From Bremia lactucae (taxonomy: Eukaryota; Oomycota; Peronosporomycetes; Peronosporales; Peronosporaceae), in contig NC_090615.1 of the NCBI RefSeq assembly GCF_004359215.1, positions 7,323,457 to 7,387,456 of the forward strand: 64,000 bases of DNA, in the 5' to 3' direction. The notes under the pieces are model-generated. The model did not search any database, was not told the DNA's origin, and saw only the letters and a list, made by a program, of their open reading frames with translations. The stretch's first letter is position 1. Each line of letters starts with the position of its first letter. Position numbers and translations under genes: made by a program. Below, in pieces: positions 30,337 to 41,343 of this stretch.

Positions 30337-30818
30337 TGAAATGGGGTGTCTCGTTTCATAGGTATTATTTCCTATAAGAGGAAATAAACAAAGAAATACG
30401 AAATTATATCTTCATTAATTTTAACTTAAATAGTACTCATATTACCAAATTTGGTAATTGATACAATAAAACATTAGGTCTATTGATCGGTTGATTTAAG
30501 TCTAAATCAGTCCAGTCAATCATTATAAGACAAGGATAGTGTGGATCGCAAGGACGCGACATCCTTAGTTAAATATTAATATAATACGTTCAGAAGTAGA
30601 TAGATGATCGTTACTTAGGAAACTAAATACATTAATACAGCTTTACTATTCTCTATTGATAAGCCTTAGTCTAGACCTGTAAGCTAAAGACCCTAAGATC
30701 CATAGAAACCTTCCTCTGTAACTTTGTGTACGTGTAATTTCGAGGCATCTCACCTACATTGTAATCAGTGTAAGGTTAACTAGTACTGATCAGTACTATT
30801 GAAAGGTGCCCCGTTACA
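30337..30818 (+). repeat. LTR, family A, 3' LTR of the pol-aORF unit
   Basis: The start is a mutated TGAAATGGGGTGTCTCG and the end GGTGCCCCGTTACA. It aligns by eye along its length with 50860-51317. Orientation is plus, the same as integrase at 28.0-28.5 kb. Confidence 0.75.
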
Positions 30819-30949
30819 CAAGTGGTGGGTCTAATTACTTCACTTGTGTGGGGCAACTTTCATTGCGAATAGGTGCGAATCCAGCGTGGGAAATGCGTCG
30901 TCTGTGTACGTGCTACATGTGATGCTCACTCACAGGCTTCACCACCGAG

Positions 30950-31282
30950 CTAAGAAGTTGTCATCACCACTTTTGTTGTTCTGTTAGGATCATGGCAGGG
31001 GTATGGCCATTTCCATATGTTTCGATCCAAACAAGGAGATTTTCTCTCTCTTGTCCTCATATGTCTCAACACTGACAACAAGAGGGCAAGCCTTAGGCTC
31101 CTGATCAGGTACAGGAATTTACCGAGTTGCATAAATGCTGCTAAGTGGTCCGATATAGAAAGATTCATGTTGCAGAAAGGCTTTAAGCCTTGCAACAAGA
31201 ACCTTTGGGCCCTGAAAAGGATGTGATCTCTACGATCCAGCCCAAACAAATTTGTAAGGTTATCAAACGCTACGCGTTTCAC
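30950..31282 (-). pseudogene. Possible Ty1/copia gag fragment
   Basis: The minus strand is open for 110 codons (FDNLTNLFGLDRRDHILFRA, NLSISDHLAAFMQLGKFLYL, LALLLSVLRHM). The pattern of a short helix with SISDHLAAF followed by LLSVL resembles the UBN2-type gag of copia elements. No zinc knuckle is seen, so confidence is low. Confidence 0.35.
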
Positions 31283-32259
31283 CCCTAAAAGTTTGAGAAA
31301 TGGATCTATGTCAGCAGACGCTCGGACTTATAAAGACTCAGGCGTAGATTGGCGAATCGGACTTAATTCATTAAGATTATACGAAAAACTAAACTTTAAT
31401 TAAAATTTAAAATGTGGAACCTTACCTTAATTCCACCAGATCTCTATCTGGTGGCTACTACTCGTATTTCGTATCACCTACATAAAAATGGGATTGTTTT
31501 AGCCAATCAGAAGCCTTACTTATTGCGCTCCGCATATTTTTTTTCACGATAAAAAAACATCGTTTTGAATCGGGCTGGGTCAAGTTGATCTACTCTCCAT
31601 ATCCTTCTTTTTGACTTGTAAACAAGCGGGTCCTACGAATTATTATCAATCACAATACATTCTCTATATCACACTCAATTTCTACTTTCTTCCTTGTCAG
31701 GCTGTTCTACAATGCTTCCACCACACCACCCAATGCATCCTTTCCCAGCACAATGGCCCTGACGGATGCAGCTCGCGAATTCGCTCATGCAGAAGGATAT
31801 GCTGTGTCTACCCTAAATTCCGACAAAAAGAAGATTATTTTGTAATGCGATCGACGTGGTACCTACCTGCAAAGGGCAGCAACATGACTTGAGTTGCCGC
31901 GAAACTCTGCGAGCCGATTGACTAATTGCCCGTTTCGTCTATCAGGGCGTCTACCAAGCGATAACAGCTTGCAACTGCGAACTTTTCATAGGGAACATAA
32001 TCATGAACCTTCAGACAACATAAGTAGTCATCCGACTGCCTGACGCTTTCAATCAGAGCAAAATTTGTTAGTACAAAAACTTCTTAAGGCTGGGATTGCG
32101 CCGAAAGAAATTGTCACAACCCTACGCCAAATAGATCCCAGCACAAAAGCAATAGGAAGGACAATCTACAACGAGCGCCAGCGGTGCGAGCAGAAGAGCT
32201 TCGCAATCGTACACCACTGGACGCTCTATTTGACATTCTGCATCATGCAGAGTGGGTTT

Positions 32260-32300
32260 ATAGGTGTGAAAGATGATTATCATCATCTTTTCACACCTAT
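32260..32300. repeat. Palindrome with 18-19 bp arms
   Basis: ATAGGTGTGAAAGATGAT and the near-exact reverse complement on the right (one extra A) are separated by four bases. It lies inside the MULE transposase relic. Confidence 0.8.
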
Positions 32301-32344
32301 TCTATGCCAGCCAAAAATCTGTGGAACTCCTTTACAGACATCCA

Positions 32345-32398
32345 TACGCTTTGGTGGCGGACTGCACCTAGATAGGTGCAGTCCACCACCAAAGCGTA
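32345..32398. repeat. Palindrome with 26-bp arms and 2-bp spacer
   Basis: The arms TACGCTTTGGTGG...CTGCACCTA and their reverse complement differ by one base and are separated by GA. Together with 32260-32300 this is a second cruciform-prone site within 140 bp. Confidence 0.85.
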
Positions 32399-32589
32399 AG
32401 GATATCTGTGATCGATTCATAATGCCGGATCCTCCATATCACTGGTGTCACAAGCTTCAACACTTCCTCCCAATTGCTATTGCTTTCATCAGGCATGAAC
32501 GTGAAGCGGACTACCTTTGGGCTCTCGATCAACTGCCACAGACAATCACAACAGACCGAGAATTTGCCCTAAAGAATGCCCTGAAATAA

Positions 32590-33474
32590 CATTTCCCACC
32601 TCAACCCATCTTCTATGCGTTTAACATATTTAAAAAAACGCTCTAGCAAATTGTCGTAAGTTTTTTGGACCTGGGGATGACTGGAATAAATTCGTGAAGA
32701 GTCGGACAGATGTAATCTATTCGAAATCAGAGGAAGTGTAAATCAATCTCATGATAAGCATGCACTCAACATATACTGCACTGCCTAACATGCTGGCCTA
32801 TCCGGATACCACCTGTCTGACACATAAAAATTAATTTATTTACGCATACACCAGGAATTGCATGCATTTTGGCCACGTCACATCATCGAGAGCTGAAGGG
32901 CTTCATCATATGTTAAAGAGCTACATAAGTGTTCCGGAAAAAACTTGGGTGATGTACAAACTCGCGTAGCTCATGCTGCTTAAGCCCAGATTGAAAATCT
33001 TGGTGTTTAGCTGTCGTAGGAGCGAATGCAAGTCATGCACAAACACAGAAAATCCCTTTCTTTGCTGTAGTGCGCCGCATTTCAATATACGCACTAGGAA
33101 AATGCTTTGAGCTATGAGTTATCTGAAGATCCTACCAATGCCACCATAACCTGTTCAGTTGCGTGTAATTCAAGAATGGAATACCCTGTCAGCATCAAAT
33201 AATCTGCTTTTCTAAGAAGTGGCCGCCCTCTCACTGTTAAGAGTTTCCACCATTAATGGCGCTTGGATGCAGCTGCGCCTGCAGCCATGCCTGAAGTGGG
33301 TAGACAAAATGTTGCCACCATATTAGAGGCTGTCAAAGAACGTTACAACATGGTGGAGTATCGCCATCAAGAAACCATTATGGGAACAGCTACGATAAAT
33401 TGCAGTCTGGATGATATGGCTCCAAGAATTCTGTCCCTTAGCGTACTCGTGGTCGCTCAACTGGATCTAGACCG
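32590..33474. other. MULE interior without recognisable domain
   Basis: It probably encodes the C-terminal part of the transposase in several broken frames; a 74-codon piece at 33263-33487 is open. I cannot assign motifs. Confidence 0.35.
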
Positions 33475-33813
33475 TCACAAAAAATAATAATGTGCATCAA
33501 TCATCAAGGCAACGAGATCCATCTGAATTTGAGTTTGTTCAAGTAGCGGATTGCTCGAAACTTTGCATACAATCAGGTCAAAATGCACGCAGGTGCCCCA
33601 TCGCTCAATCTCTGGCTCTTTTAAATAAGTCCTTTTATCCATCTGAATTTGAGATTGTATAAGCAGCAATTCGTTGAAGACTTTGCAGTATTTGCAGGAA
33701 TAAGGGTCACAATGCACGCAGGTGCCCTTAACGCCGAATATCTGGCTCTTAAATAAGTATTTTTTATCCACTTCATCAACTTGCCATTCCACCCCAGCAT
33801 TTGTTATTTCCAC
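33475..33813 (-). other. Duplicated Cys-containing frame near MULE right end
   Basis: The minus strand is open for 112 codons and contains two related units: SQIFGVKGTCVHCDPYSC to QSQIQMD, and PEIERWGTCVHFDLIVC to QTQIQMD. The DNA repeat is about 125 bp in tandem (33517-33641 and 33642-33770). The Cys pairs could bind zinc. The protein is unknown to me. Confidence 0.4.
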
Positions 33814-34004
33814 CCGTCATTATTTTTTCCACCCGTCATTATTTTTTCCACCCCTTATTTGTCTTTTTCCGCCCATATAAATAAATATGCGAAGCGTTAT
33901 ACATAATGCTTCTGATTGGCTAATCGGAATCAAGTTGGCAGCGACGGTATTTTTTTGCATGGGGTGGAAATAACGAAATGGTGGGGTGGAAATAACATTC
34001 CCCT

Positions 34005-34820
34005 TTATTTATTATCTAAGTTCTTAATAGCAAAAGGTGTGTTGTGAATTGTACACTTCAACCGAAGTATGCCCCATTACAATTTTATATTCCGTTGCAT
34101 GGTTGCTACTCTGGCAAATTGCAGTGCACAATTTCGATTTGGCACAGCCATAAAAAATATGGTTTTCGGCACTTCATATGGTACGGATTCTTTATTCGAT
34201 CAGGAGAATGATACTATGAATTCTGTAGGCTCTTATTTCCTCGATTTTTCGTTCCAAGTTGCTTAATTCTTCATGGAAGGTCCTGTCGCTGCGGATGCGC
34301 TCTTTGAGCAATAGTAATCAGGCAGCAAATAATAGGTGGGCGCGAGTGGGCTTTAATATATGCCCCGTCATGATTATTTAGTCCCCTTAAAAGTCTTGGC
34401 CCGCAAACGCTTGATTACTTACGCCATGAGCTATTTAGTGCTTGTACGTGCGCAAATAGCCCATGCTTTAGTAGGGTTGGCAATTGAGACCGTGAATGAG
34501 TCTAGCTAGTATCATGCATCTTTTTGTGAAGATGCTCAGACTTGGAAAATGATTTTTATGACACTATCGCGTTAGAAGCTCAGCTATTTAAAATGAGACT
34601 TGTCGAACGCAAATCGTGTATAAGATTTATAAAAAGCCTTCCCATCTGGGAGGTTACCGGCATGACTCTTCCGTCTCGTGGAACAAGACGAGTATATTTT
34701 CACCGACCTTTCGACGGGCGTGTACACGTCGATAGCGGCGAGTATGCTAACATCATACGTTTCAATTGAGAAATATTAAATAACAATACTCAGATTTGTG
34801 ACTATTTTTGAATAACGACT
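34005..34820. other. Unassigned intergenic sequence
   Basis: The short frames at 34069-34266 and 34542-34769 have no recognisable motif. No repeat boundary is visible. Confidence 0.3.
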
Positions 34821-35027
34821 ACAGTATAACCTGTCTAAATTAATAATGTTGGGACGCCCTTTCCTGATAAATTTAAAAAGTTTAGAATTTTAGACAGGTG
34901 TAGTATCCCACAGATAAATTAATTATTTCGCTTTTTTGGAGGGATGTGGTTATAAAAGAAAGGCCTCTCCCACAATCCCCAAGAAGAACTCAGCAGCGCA
35001 TCAACAATGCCTCTGGGAGGAGCACGC

Positions 35028-37044
35028 CACAATGACGGACGATGTCCGTGTGGCTCTCTGCAAACATTACACATAGAATCCCGCACTGATCTAGGCACAG
35101 CTTGTCAATTGACTTCAGGACAAATATCAGCTGGGGGTCAGCCAGGCGACGGTCTCCAGCACGCCGAAGAAGAAGGCAGACCATCTTCGACTTTCAGAAG
35201 ACAGCAGTAATGTATTCACTGATGGAATCAGCTCTGCTGGCTTGGTTTAATGCCCATTCGGATCGTATCAGTCTTAGCGGAGACGTTGCCCGTGAACATG
35301 CAGAGCGGATTTTGGACCTTCTTTGTCCAGGACATGAACTATTTCAGCTTTCCAACGGATGGCTGGAATCCTATATAGCTCTGAATGGAATCCGCGCCTA
35401 TCGCAGTTCGGAGAGAGCGGCGCGATGGACATGGTTGATGAGGAGGATGCGCTTTCTCCCTTATGCGAGGTCCTCAATTAGTATAAATGGAAGAATATCT
35501 ACAACATGGGTGAGACTGGCTTGTTCTATCGGATGCAGGTAAGCACTCTGCGAAGGACACCAAATTTTGTTATCTGGTGGCTAATGCAACTCTTCTGTTT
35601 CAAGCTGACACTTCGCTTGCAACAGGGAGCTGAAGGGGTGAAAGCAAACAAGGAATAAATGTGACTGTCTACTGCAATGGTGATGGGTCCGACAGAGGCC
35701 CCTATGGATCATTGGCACTACGCCACTTCTCGCTGCTCCCGCCATGTCAATCTCCAGAACCTTGGCTATCAGTATCGCAGCAACAAGAAGGCCTAGATAA
35801 CACAAATTATCATCTTGGAGTGACTGAGGGACTTCGATGGGAGAATGGCAAACCGCAAGGTGCTGCTGATCCTGGACAACTGCAGTGCACACGTCCTGCT
35901 TGCTGATCTGTCGCAGCGAATCGCAATTCGCAACACGACAATCTACTATATTTCGCCCAACATGACGTCGAAGCTTCAGCCGTGCGACCAGGGTATCCTA
36001 CGCAACCTCAAAGCCTACTAGGCGCAGCTTCTCCCGTATGCTCCTTCAGGATCTCGACAATGGTGTCGTTGAGCCGGCAAAGATAAACATCTTTCATGCT
36101 ATCTAGGTGTCAGTCTCAACTTGGTCTAACGATGTCCGCATTGAGACCATCCATAACTGTTACCGGCATTGCAACATCCGGTCAGAACCAGCTGATGCTG
36201 CACCAGTCCTAGAGGAGCAGTGCCTTGACAATGAAGTCATGGTGGAGATGGAACATCAGATTAGACGCTTCAGGTATCCTATCGTGATGAACATCCGCAA
36301 CCTGCTAGACTATCCTACCGAGCGGATCACATCATACATTCCAGACGTGGATGAAATCATTGAGGACCACCTCCCGACTCAGCCTGAGGACGAGCAGGAA
36401 TCGCTGTCGTAGATGCTCAGAAAGCACTCGAGTTGCTTGAGACAATCTGGCTGCAACAGGATGGCGGCGCGCTGGGTTTTCTCAAGTCCGTACAGCAGAT
36501 GAAGGACAGCGTTGGAGCAATCCGCACAAACCAAATCGCTCAGCCTGACATACTGTAACGGGGCACTACGACTTGAACTGCTTCAGTACAAGTCCATTTC
36601 GCACTGCCTCAGTTGCAAGTGGTGCCCTACATTATTTCACGTACACTAGTACGTGCAGAGGAAGACTTCTCTTTAAGGCAACTAACTTAAAGAGGGTTAA
36701 ATGAAAACTGTATTAATATAAGTAAGTATCTCTTCTATCTATCTTGTAAATGCAAACCTAATTATAATCTAATACTAAACATGCAATTGAATACTTATCT
36801 GATCTTATCTGTATCTCTCTTTTGTTTATCTCTACAGCTGATTAGTCTGCGAAATAGATAAAATGGTCTATACCTATTTATGGATAAGAATTTTGAACAT
36901 AACTACATAGAGTAATATCCTCCAAATATTCTCTACGTTTTAGATAATATATTAATTAACAGCCTTTAAGTGTTAATTTCATGTAACGATACACCCCGTT
37001 ACACATACGAGATTTCTTCAGACGTGTTTAGTGCTTTCAATTAT
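35028..37044 (+). pseudogene. Pogo/Tigger transposase relic
   Basis: From the ATG near 35031 the frame has several stops (TAG, TAG, TGA). It then gives an HTH (YQLGVSQATVS), a CENP-B/Tc5-type HTH (ALLAWFNAHSDRISLSGDVA, NGWLESYIALNGI) and a DDE core. In the core IYNMGETGLFYRMQ has Gly in place of the first catalytic Asp. Later LILDNCSAHVLLADL keeps the second, and MTSKLQPCDQGILRNLKAY follows. The C-terminal part includes DVRIETIHNCYRHCNI. After a TAG at 36409 it reads on (DAQKALELLETIWLQQDGG) to the solo LTR; past the LTR the frame resumes as RDFFRRV and a stop. Many of the stops could come from C-to-T changes in Gln codons. Confidence 0.85.
36554..37003 (-). repeat. Solo LTR, family A, with 5-bp target duplication
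   Basis: 450 bp with TGTAACGGGG and CCCCGTTACA ends, flanked by CATAC on both sides (36549-36553 and 37004-37008). It inserted into the last codons of the pogo transposase. The exact target duplication and complete ends show a clean insertion followed by LTR-LTR recombination. Confidence 0.93.
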
Positions 37045-37060
37045 TTTACAGTATCTGATT

Positions 37061-38530
37061 TTTTTCATCAAGAAAAATTATATGAATAATAAATTTAAAA
37101 AAAGGGACCTCAAATTGCATTTAATAATTAAATTACAAAGGTTTATTAATCATTAAATGTGCTCGATTAACGACGAAGTTAAATGAATAATTTAAGAATC
37201 TTATTAATTAACTCGGGATTTTCTTAAGACAGGCTCTTCTGTTCATTTCATTTTTCTACTTCAAATGAAAGGTAAATTTTGTCTGGCTCAATCAAATGTG
37301 AAACATTCTCAACATCTAGAGCTTCAAGCAAAAATTCTACAGCATATCAGATTTTGCTCGTCACATAAATTCTAGCTGGGTATGTGAGCCAGCTTCGTGA
37401 AAGACGCATCATTTTTTCCCTGTCAAAACAACTATTTCTCTGCTTACAATTATTGGGTAAACTATTCCTACGAGGAAACAGCCTCGACTGTAACCAGTAT
37501 GTAACATAGTCGCATGTTGAAAGAGAATTAACGCAAGACAAAGTTGTCAACACGCAAACACACAGAAGACAATCGCGATAATGCACATATATTGGATTGT
37601 TCATGCTTGAACTTTATATGGCGCAATAGTCCCGAGTCCGTAGGCTTACAATTCGTGCGATTGTAAGCTCGTTGGCTGCAGTGCGTCCTATATGTCGCAG
37701 CTGAGCCATAACATAGCAGGCTATCCTGACAAATACAAACACAGTTTCCTGTAAGCATTTTTTATTAAATATAAACAGTCCCGATCGTTAGCGCGAATGA
37801 CTATTTTTTTGGTCAAAGCTAAACTTTATCGCCTATATTACCAGGCTTTGGCTTCATAAAAGAGAAATCTACGGGGACGCGAGCTGGAGTAAGGGACCTC
37901 GAATAATCCAAGTGAAATATAATGATAATATCTATAGGTTATGTAGTTTTACGCTAGAGTTGCCATATCGTGCGTCTGTCGTAAAGCCGTCAGCTGGAAT
38001 AAGAACGAATCTTAGCAAATGTTTCTATCAATATAGAATGCACTGCACACCCCTCCCGACTAAACCGACTGAATGGGCCGCCAATCGAGCTCAGAGAGCG
38101 ACCAAGTTTCACGCCAAATACGCACAAATCACGCGATCGGATATTCCGCCGCTTGCCGTATGTATCAATTGGTCGAGACTGGCGCCGACAGCTGTTCTCG
38201 ATGATTGCTTTTTCCAAGAACGTCGGTGCAGAACCAAGACATGTGTGTGCATGACACGGGCAACTCGCGAGTTTTTTACATCTGACTCTTATGCGGCTAA
38301 AGGCACAGTGCCGCACAAGCTCAAAATAACGACTCCTACAGTTTGCCTTGTCACGTGATCAACCTCGTTTTGAATTGATAGTGGCAAGTAAGTGGACTGC
38401 TATTGATTCCGGCAAGAGGGTTACGCAAGACTTTGGTGCAGGGAACAATAGAGCTGTTTTTATCGAACCTTCAGCGCAGATTCCAGGAAAGTTGCGCTGG
38501 CGTGACGCTTCGGGCTCCGGAGGCTGGACA
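37061..38530. other. AT-rich gene-poor region and upstream region of island 2
   Basis: No conserved frame is visible. A 148-codon plus frame (37912-38358) and a 108-codon minus frame overlap each other and resemble nothing, so they are treated as chance. The 3' half probably holds the promoter of the gene at 38531. Confidence 0.4.
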
Positions 38531-40444
38531 ATGCAGGTCCACCGACGGTGGCTCAGATTCGTGCTGGTGGTACTGCTCATGAATTCACAGGCCAATGCAC
38601 AGATTTTTGCAGTGCAAAGTCGCGATGGGGATCCAGAAACGGTCTTGAATTTTAAAGAGGATCTCAATAATGGACGTGTTCCAACGTTGGCGACGCAACG
38701 ACCAGAACGGCCATGGTTGCTTGACCAGAATGCATCGTCGGACTCGTCGGAACCAGCAGAGCCCTCGACACCGACGCCCGAGGTTTTAAAACCAACCGAC
38801 GCACCAAGTACACGGGCGCCTTTGACAAGTGCTTCCCCGGGAGTGAATAATAAGGACGTAGATGCTACCGACAAACCTTTACCTGTTAACAAACCCGTCG
38901 ATCCTGCAAAGCGCGACGCCAATCGAGACAAAGCGACTGGTGTGGTAAAGCCAAAGGACGAGACCACGGAGGTTACGTTTACAAGGTCCCCACTTCTTCA
39001 ACAGACAGCGCCTGTGTCCGACGCCATCCCCACGGCTGACAGCAATGCTAATTTTGACAAGCCAACCTCCAGTCCTCCAACTGAAGTTGAAATCAAGCCA
39101 GAGGAGTCGAAACCCGTGCCAAATGCACCACCGAAATCAATTTCTTTAAAAGTGAGGAAACAAATCATCGATCCCGAGTCTGGATCGGACGACGATGCCA
39201 GTGTAGGCTCTAAAAGTGATTTAAACGAGACCCAACAGACTTTGAAACCTCCTACGAAGAAGGATGCCAGTACGATTCAAGAGACTCTCGAATCAAATAC
39301 AGTCGATTTAAAGACAAGTAAAACAAGTGACAAGACTACGAAACAAGACAATTTATCCGACAATGGTACGGATTCAAAGCAAGAAGCAGATACGTCGCGA
39401 TCATCTTCGTCGTCTGGATCGCCGTCGGCCGCGGCGTCCGTATTAGCTGATGCAGCATCGAATGCCACGAGTACTGCATCAAATACGTTAATGCTTGGTT
39501 TAATGATGGCAGGCGCGATTGCGCTTGTGTTACTGGTCGCCCTCTTTGTATACAAGAAAACCAATCAACTGGTCCAAGACGACGACCCTGGTCTTGAAAG
39601 AGGACGTCACGATCACACTCAAGGCGTGGCTCAAGCGTCAACAGTGGCGGCAAATTATCATCAGAATCACAACATGTCGCCAACAGGGTTTAGTGACGAC
39701 AATTACCCGCCAAATCCTGGCAATAGCCAATTCGATCAGGAGCCTTACGATCACGATGGAGGTCGACTTACGTACAATGATCCAAACCTCGACATGTTGA
39801 CACCACGAAGCCAAATCGCTTTAGCGCATTCTCAAATGTCCTTGCCACCAATGGCGCAAACAAATTCTTCACACGGTACGAGTCAGTATTCGCAATACTC
39901 GTCCCAGTCGTCGTCGTTTTATGGTCAAAGTATGTATAGCTCTGGTCACTCGGGGAATCACTTTCAATCAAAGTATGACAGTCGACATCGAGAGGATCTT
40001 GCTTCCGAGGACGAGAGCGATTTTGGGGGCGATTCGATTCAAGATCTGTCGAATGGATGGCATGGAATGGGTCAAAAAGGGTCGAAAAAGACGACAAAGC
40101 GACCGGATTTGTCTTTGGACGAGTCGTTTTTTGAACCCAAAGACTCGCGATCGACGTCAGCAAGTGATTATCACGGCCAAACGCGCTTTCAAGCGTCCGG
40201 CCAGACAGAATACCGCATGTCCACGGCAGATGAGAGCAGATATATGGGCGACGAGAGTTTTGCGGCCACGAATAGTAATTACGACCAGAGCCACTACAAT
40301 GGCGACCCGAGTTTTCAAAGCAGCGGCTTTAGCGAGTTTGAGGCATCTGGTGCACCCCGCCGACGAGGGGATAGTAGCAATCATGACGCGTCTTCGTTTT
40401 ATCGGACCAAAGATTCTCGATTTACGGACGCTTCATACTATTGA
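38531..40444 (+). CDS. Ser/Thr-rich type I membrane protein
   Basis: The protein has 637 aa from the ATG at 38531, chosen because it starts a signal peptide (MQVHRRWLRFVLVVLLMNSQ, likely cut after ANA). Upstream in-frame codons back to 38348 lack such features. Residues 25-315 are Ser/Thr/Pro/Lys-rich and disordered, probably O-glycosylated (EPSTPTPEVLKPTDAPST), with a poly-Ser/Ala stretch before the membrane. One transmembrane helix lies at about residues 319-342 (LMLGLMMAGAIALVLLVALF) followed by YKK. The roughly 290-aa cytoplasmic tail is rich in Ser, Gln, Tyr and Asp, with loosely repeated short motifs (SRSTSASDY, SRYMGDESF, DSRFTDASYY). It may be a wall/membrane sensor-like or mucin-like protein; no catalytic domain is present. 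Single exon. Confidence 0.8.
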   Translation: MQVHRRWLRFVLVVLLMNSQANAQIFAVQSRDGDPETVLNFKEDLNNGRVPTLATQRPERPWLLDQNASSDSSEPAEPSTPTPEVLKPTDAPSTRAPLTSASPGVNNKDVDATDKPLPVNKPVDPAKRDANRDKATGVVKPKDETTEVTFTRSPLLQQTAPVSDAIPTADSNANFDKPTSSPPTEVEIKPEESKPVPNAPPKSISLKVRKQIIDPESGSDDDASVGSKSDLNETQQTLKPPTKKDASTIQETLESNTVDLKTSKTSDKTTKQDNLSDNGTDSKQEADTSRSSSSSGSPSAAASVLADAASNATSTASNTLMLGLMMAGAIALVLLVALFVYKKTNQLVQDDDPGLERGRHDHTQGVAQASTVAANYHQNHNMSPTGFSDDNYPPNPGNSQFDQEPYDHDGGRLTYNDPNLDMLTPRSQIALAHSQMSLPPMAQTNSSHGTSQYSQYSSQSSSFYGQSMYSSGHSGNHFQSKYDSRHREDLASEDESDFGGDSIQDLSNGWHGMGQKGSKKTTKRPDLSLDESFFEPKDSRSTSASDYHGQTRFQASGQTEYRMSTADESRYMGDESFAATNSNYDQSHYNGDPSFQSSGFSEFEASGAPRRRGDSSNHDASSFYRTKDSRFTDASYY

Positions 40445-41343
40445 GCGACTTACGAGTCCTGACCAATTTTAATGTCCCTCAAAAGTTTGTCCATGGTTGT
40501 GTGTAAACCTACGGATGTCTGTCAAAATGGAATTCAAATTAATTTATACTTTTGGCGATTGTATTCCTGTAAATTTGTATTTAAATTGCGAATTTTTCAT
40601 TGTTCGTGAAAAACAAATTAATATATAGATTGAAAGGTTTTCTTTAAAAAAAATAAAAACAACCGACTGATGTGATGTACACCAAGTGCGTCCGATCTCG
40701 TTCCGCAGTGGCAGAGACATCCTCGCCCCTTGGCAGACCTTGCAACTCTTCTTTGGCTCGTTGTTACGCCTCGTGGGGCGCGTTTAGTACGCAAGTGCCA
40801 ATTCTTTGCAACGTATTGCAAGATTCAGTATCAAACCGCCGAATCTCTCGTGTTGCCACGAGTAGATTTAATACCGAGAACATCACGCTAGAAGACGCGC
40901 CATGGCGGACGCGCAGGATGTCCAGACGCTCAAGATGCAAGGCACGTGACATCGTGTGGCCATTTAAAGCACACTCTCTTCCTTTGTGACAATATCGTGT
41001 GGTTTGTAGTGGTACGGAAACACGAGAATGACCCGGATCGTCGACGTTCGACTCATTTGCGATTAGAACCGCCACGTACGTGGCCATGTTGCAGTCCTTT
41101 TTCGTGCCATGATGCGACTTTAGACACTAATACGCGTTGTAACACGTAGAATCCGATGTCCGATTAGCGAGTTCTTTCCAACGGGCCCGCACATCAGGCG
41201 TTCATCGCCTTCTTCGCTCCAATACTAGCAGTATCGGGAGCTATGTACCACCGACAAAGGAGAACGATAGTACTCCTACCGGCAATAATGCGTCTAGCAG
41301 CAACGCGATTGTTGAAAACGACAAGCTTTATGACTCGAAAGAA
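40445..41343. other. Intergenic, promoter or 5' exon region of the phosphatase gene
   Basis: The frame of the next gene stays open upstream to 41143 without an ATG, and the translation (GSYVPPTKENDSTP, 41236-41277) looks like protein. A 5' exon could start at the ATG 40902 (MADAQDVQTLKMQ), spliced from about 40949 to an acceptor near 41228. This would be a long intron (about 280 nt) for this window, so it is only a suggestion. Confidence 0.4.

Larger units (their letters stand above)
32065..32589 (+). pseudogene. MULE transposase fragment
   Basis: The pieces are LLKAGIAPKEIVTTLRQI and GRTIYNERQR (N-terminal DNA-binding region) and, after a palindrome-filled break, IAIAFIRHEREADYLWALDQ and ITTDREFALKNAL, which match the middle of the MULE DDE core with the second catalytic Asp (TDRE). 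Between them lies about 200 bp including two palindromes where the first Asp motif should be. The apparent 174-codon frame crosses a shift, since the middle reads better in another frame (LDALFDILHHAEWVYR). Non-functional. Confidence 0.75.
31420..34004. mobile_element. Old Mutator-like element relic
   Basis: The right end (about 33786-34004) has GGGGAATGTTATTTCCACC on the reverse strand and several TTTCCACCC motifs. An inner block TTAGCCAATCAGAAGC is repeated in inverted orientation at 31498-31515 and 33907-33925, together with GCATATTTATTT-like sequence. The left outer TIR is eroded. The interior encodes a MULE transposase relic and two long palindromes. No target duplication could be found. 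Confidence 0.55.
34821..37060 (+). mobile_element. Pogo/Tigger-type DNA transposon relic
   Basis: It starts CAGTATAACCTG after a TA dinucleotide (34819-34820), like pogo ends. Coding is on the plus strand and is interrupted by a solo LTR at 36554-37003. The right TIR could not be located, so the 3' end is approximate. Confidence 0.65.

Noticed and set aside
33475..33813. CRISPR-like direct repeats
   Set aside because: Only two imperfect 125-bp units without regular spacers; this is a tandem duplication in a eukaryotic transposon.
37912..38358. 148-codon plus-strand frame upstream of the membrane protein
   Set aside because: No motif, low-complexity free but with no domain; a 108-codon frame overlaps it on the other strand, and it overlaps the region before the more convincing signal-peptide start.
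40902..41343. 5' exon of the FHA-PP2C gene (MADAQDVQTLKMQ)
   Set aside because: A joined frame exists and looks plausible, but the intron would be about 280 nt and the acceptor choice is ambiguous, so I did not include it in the CDS.
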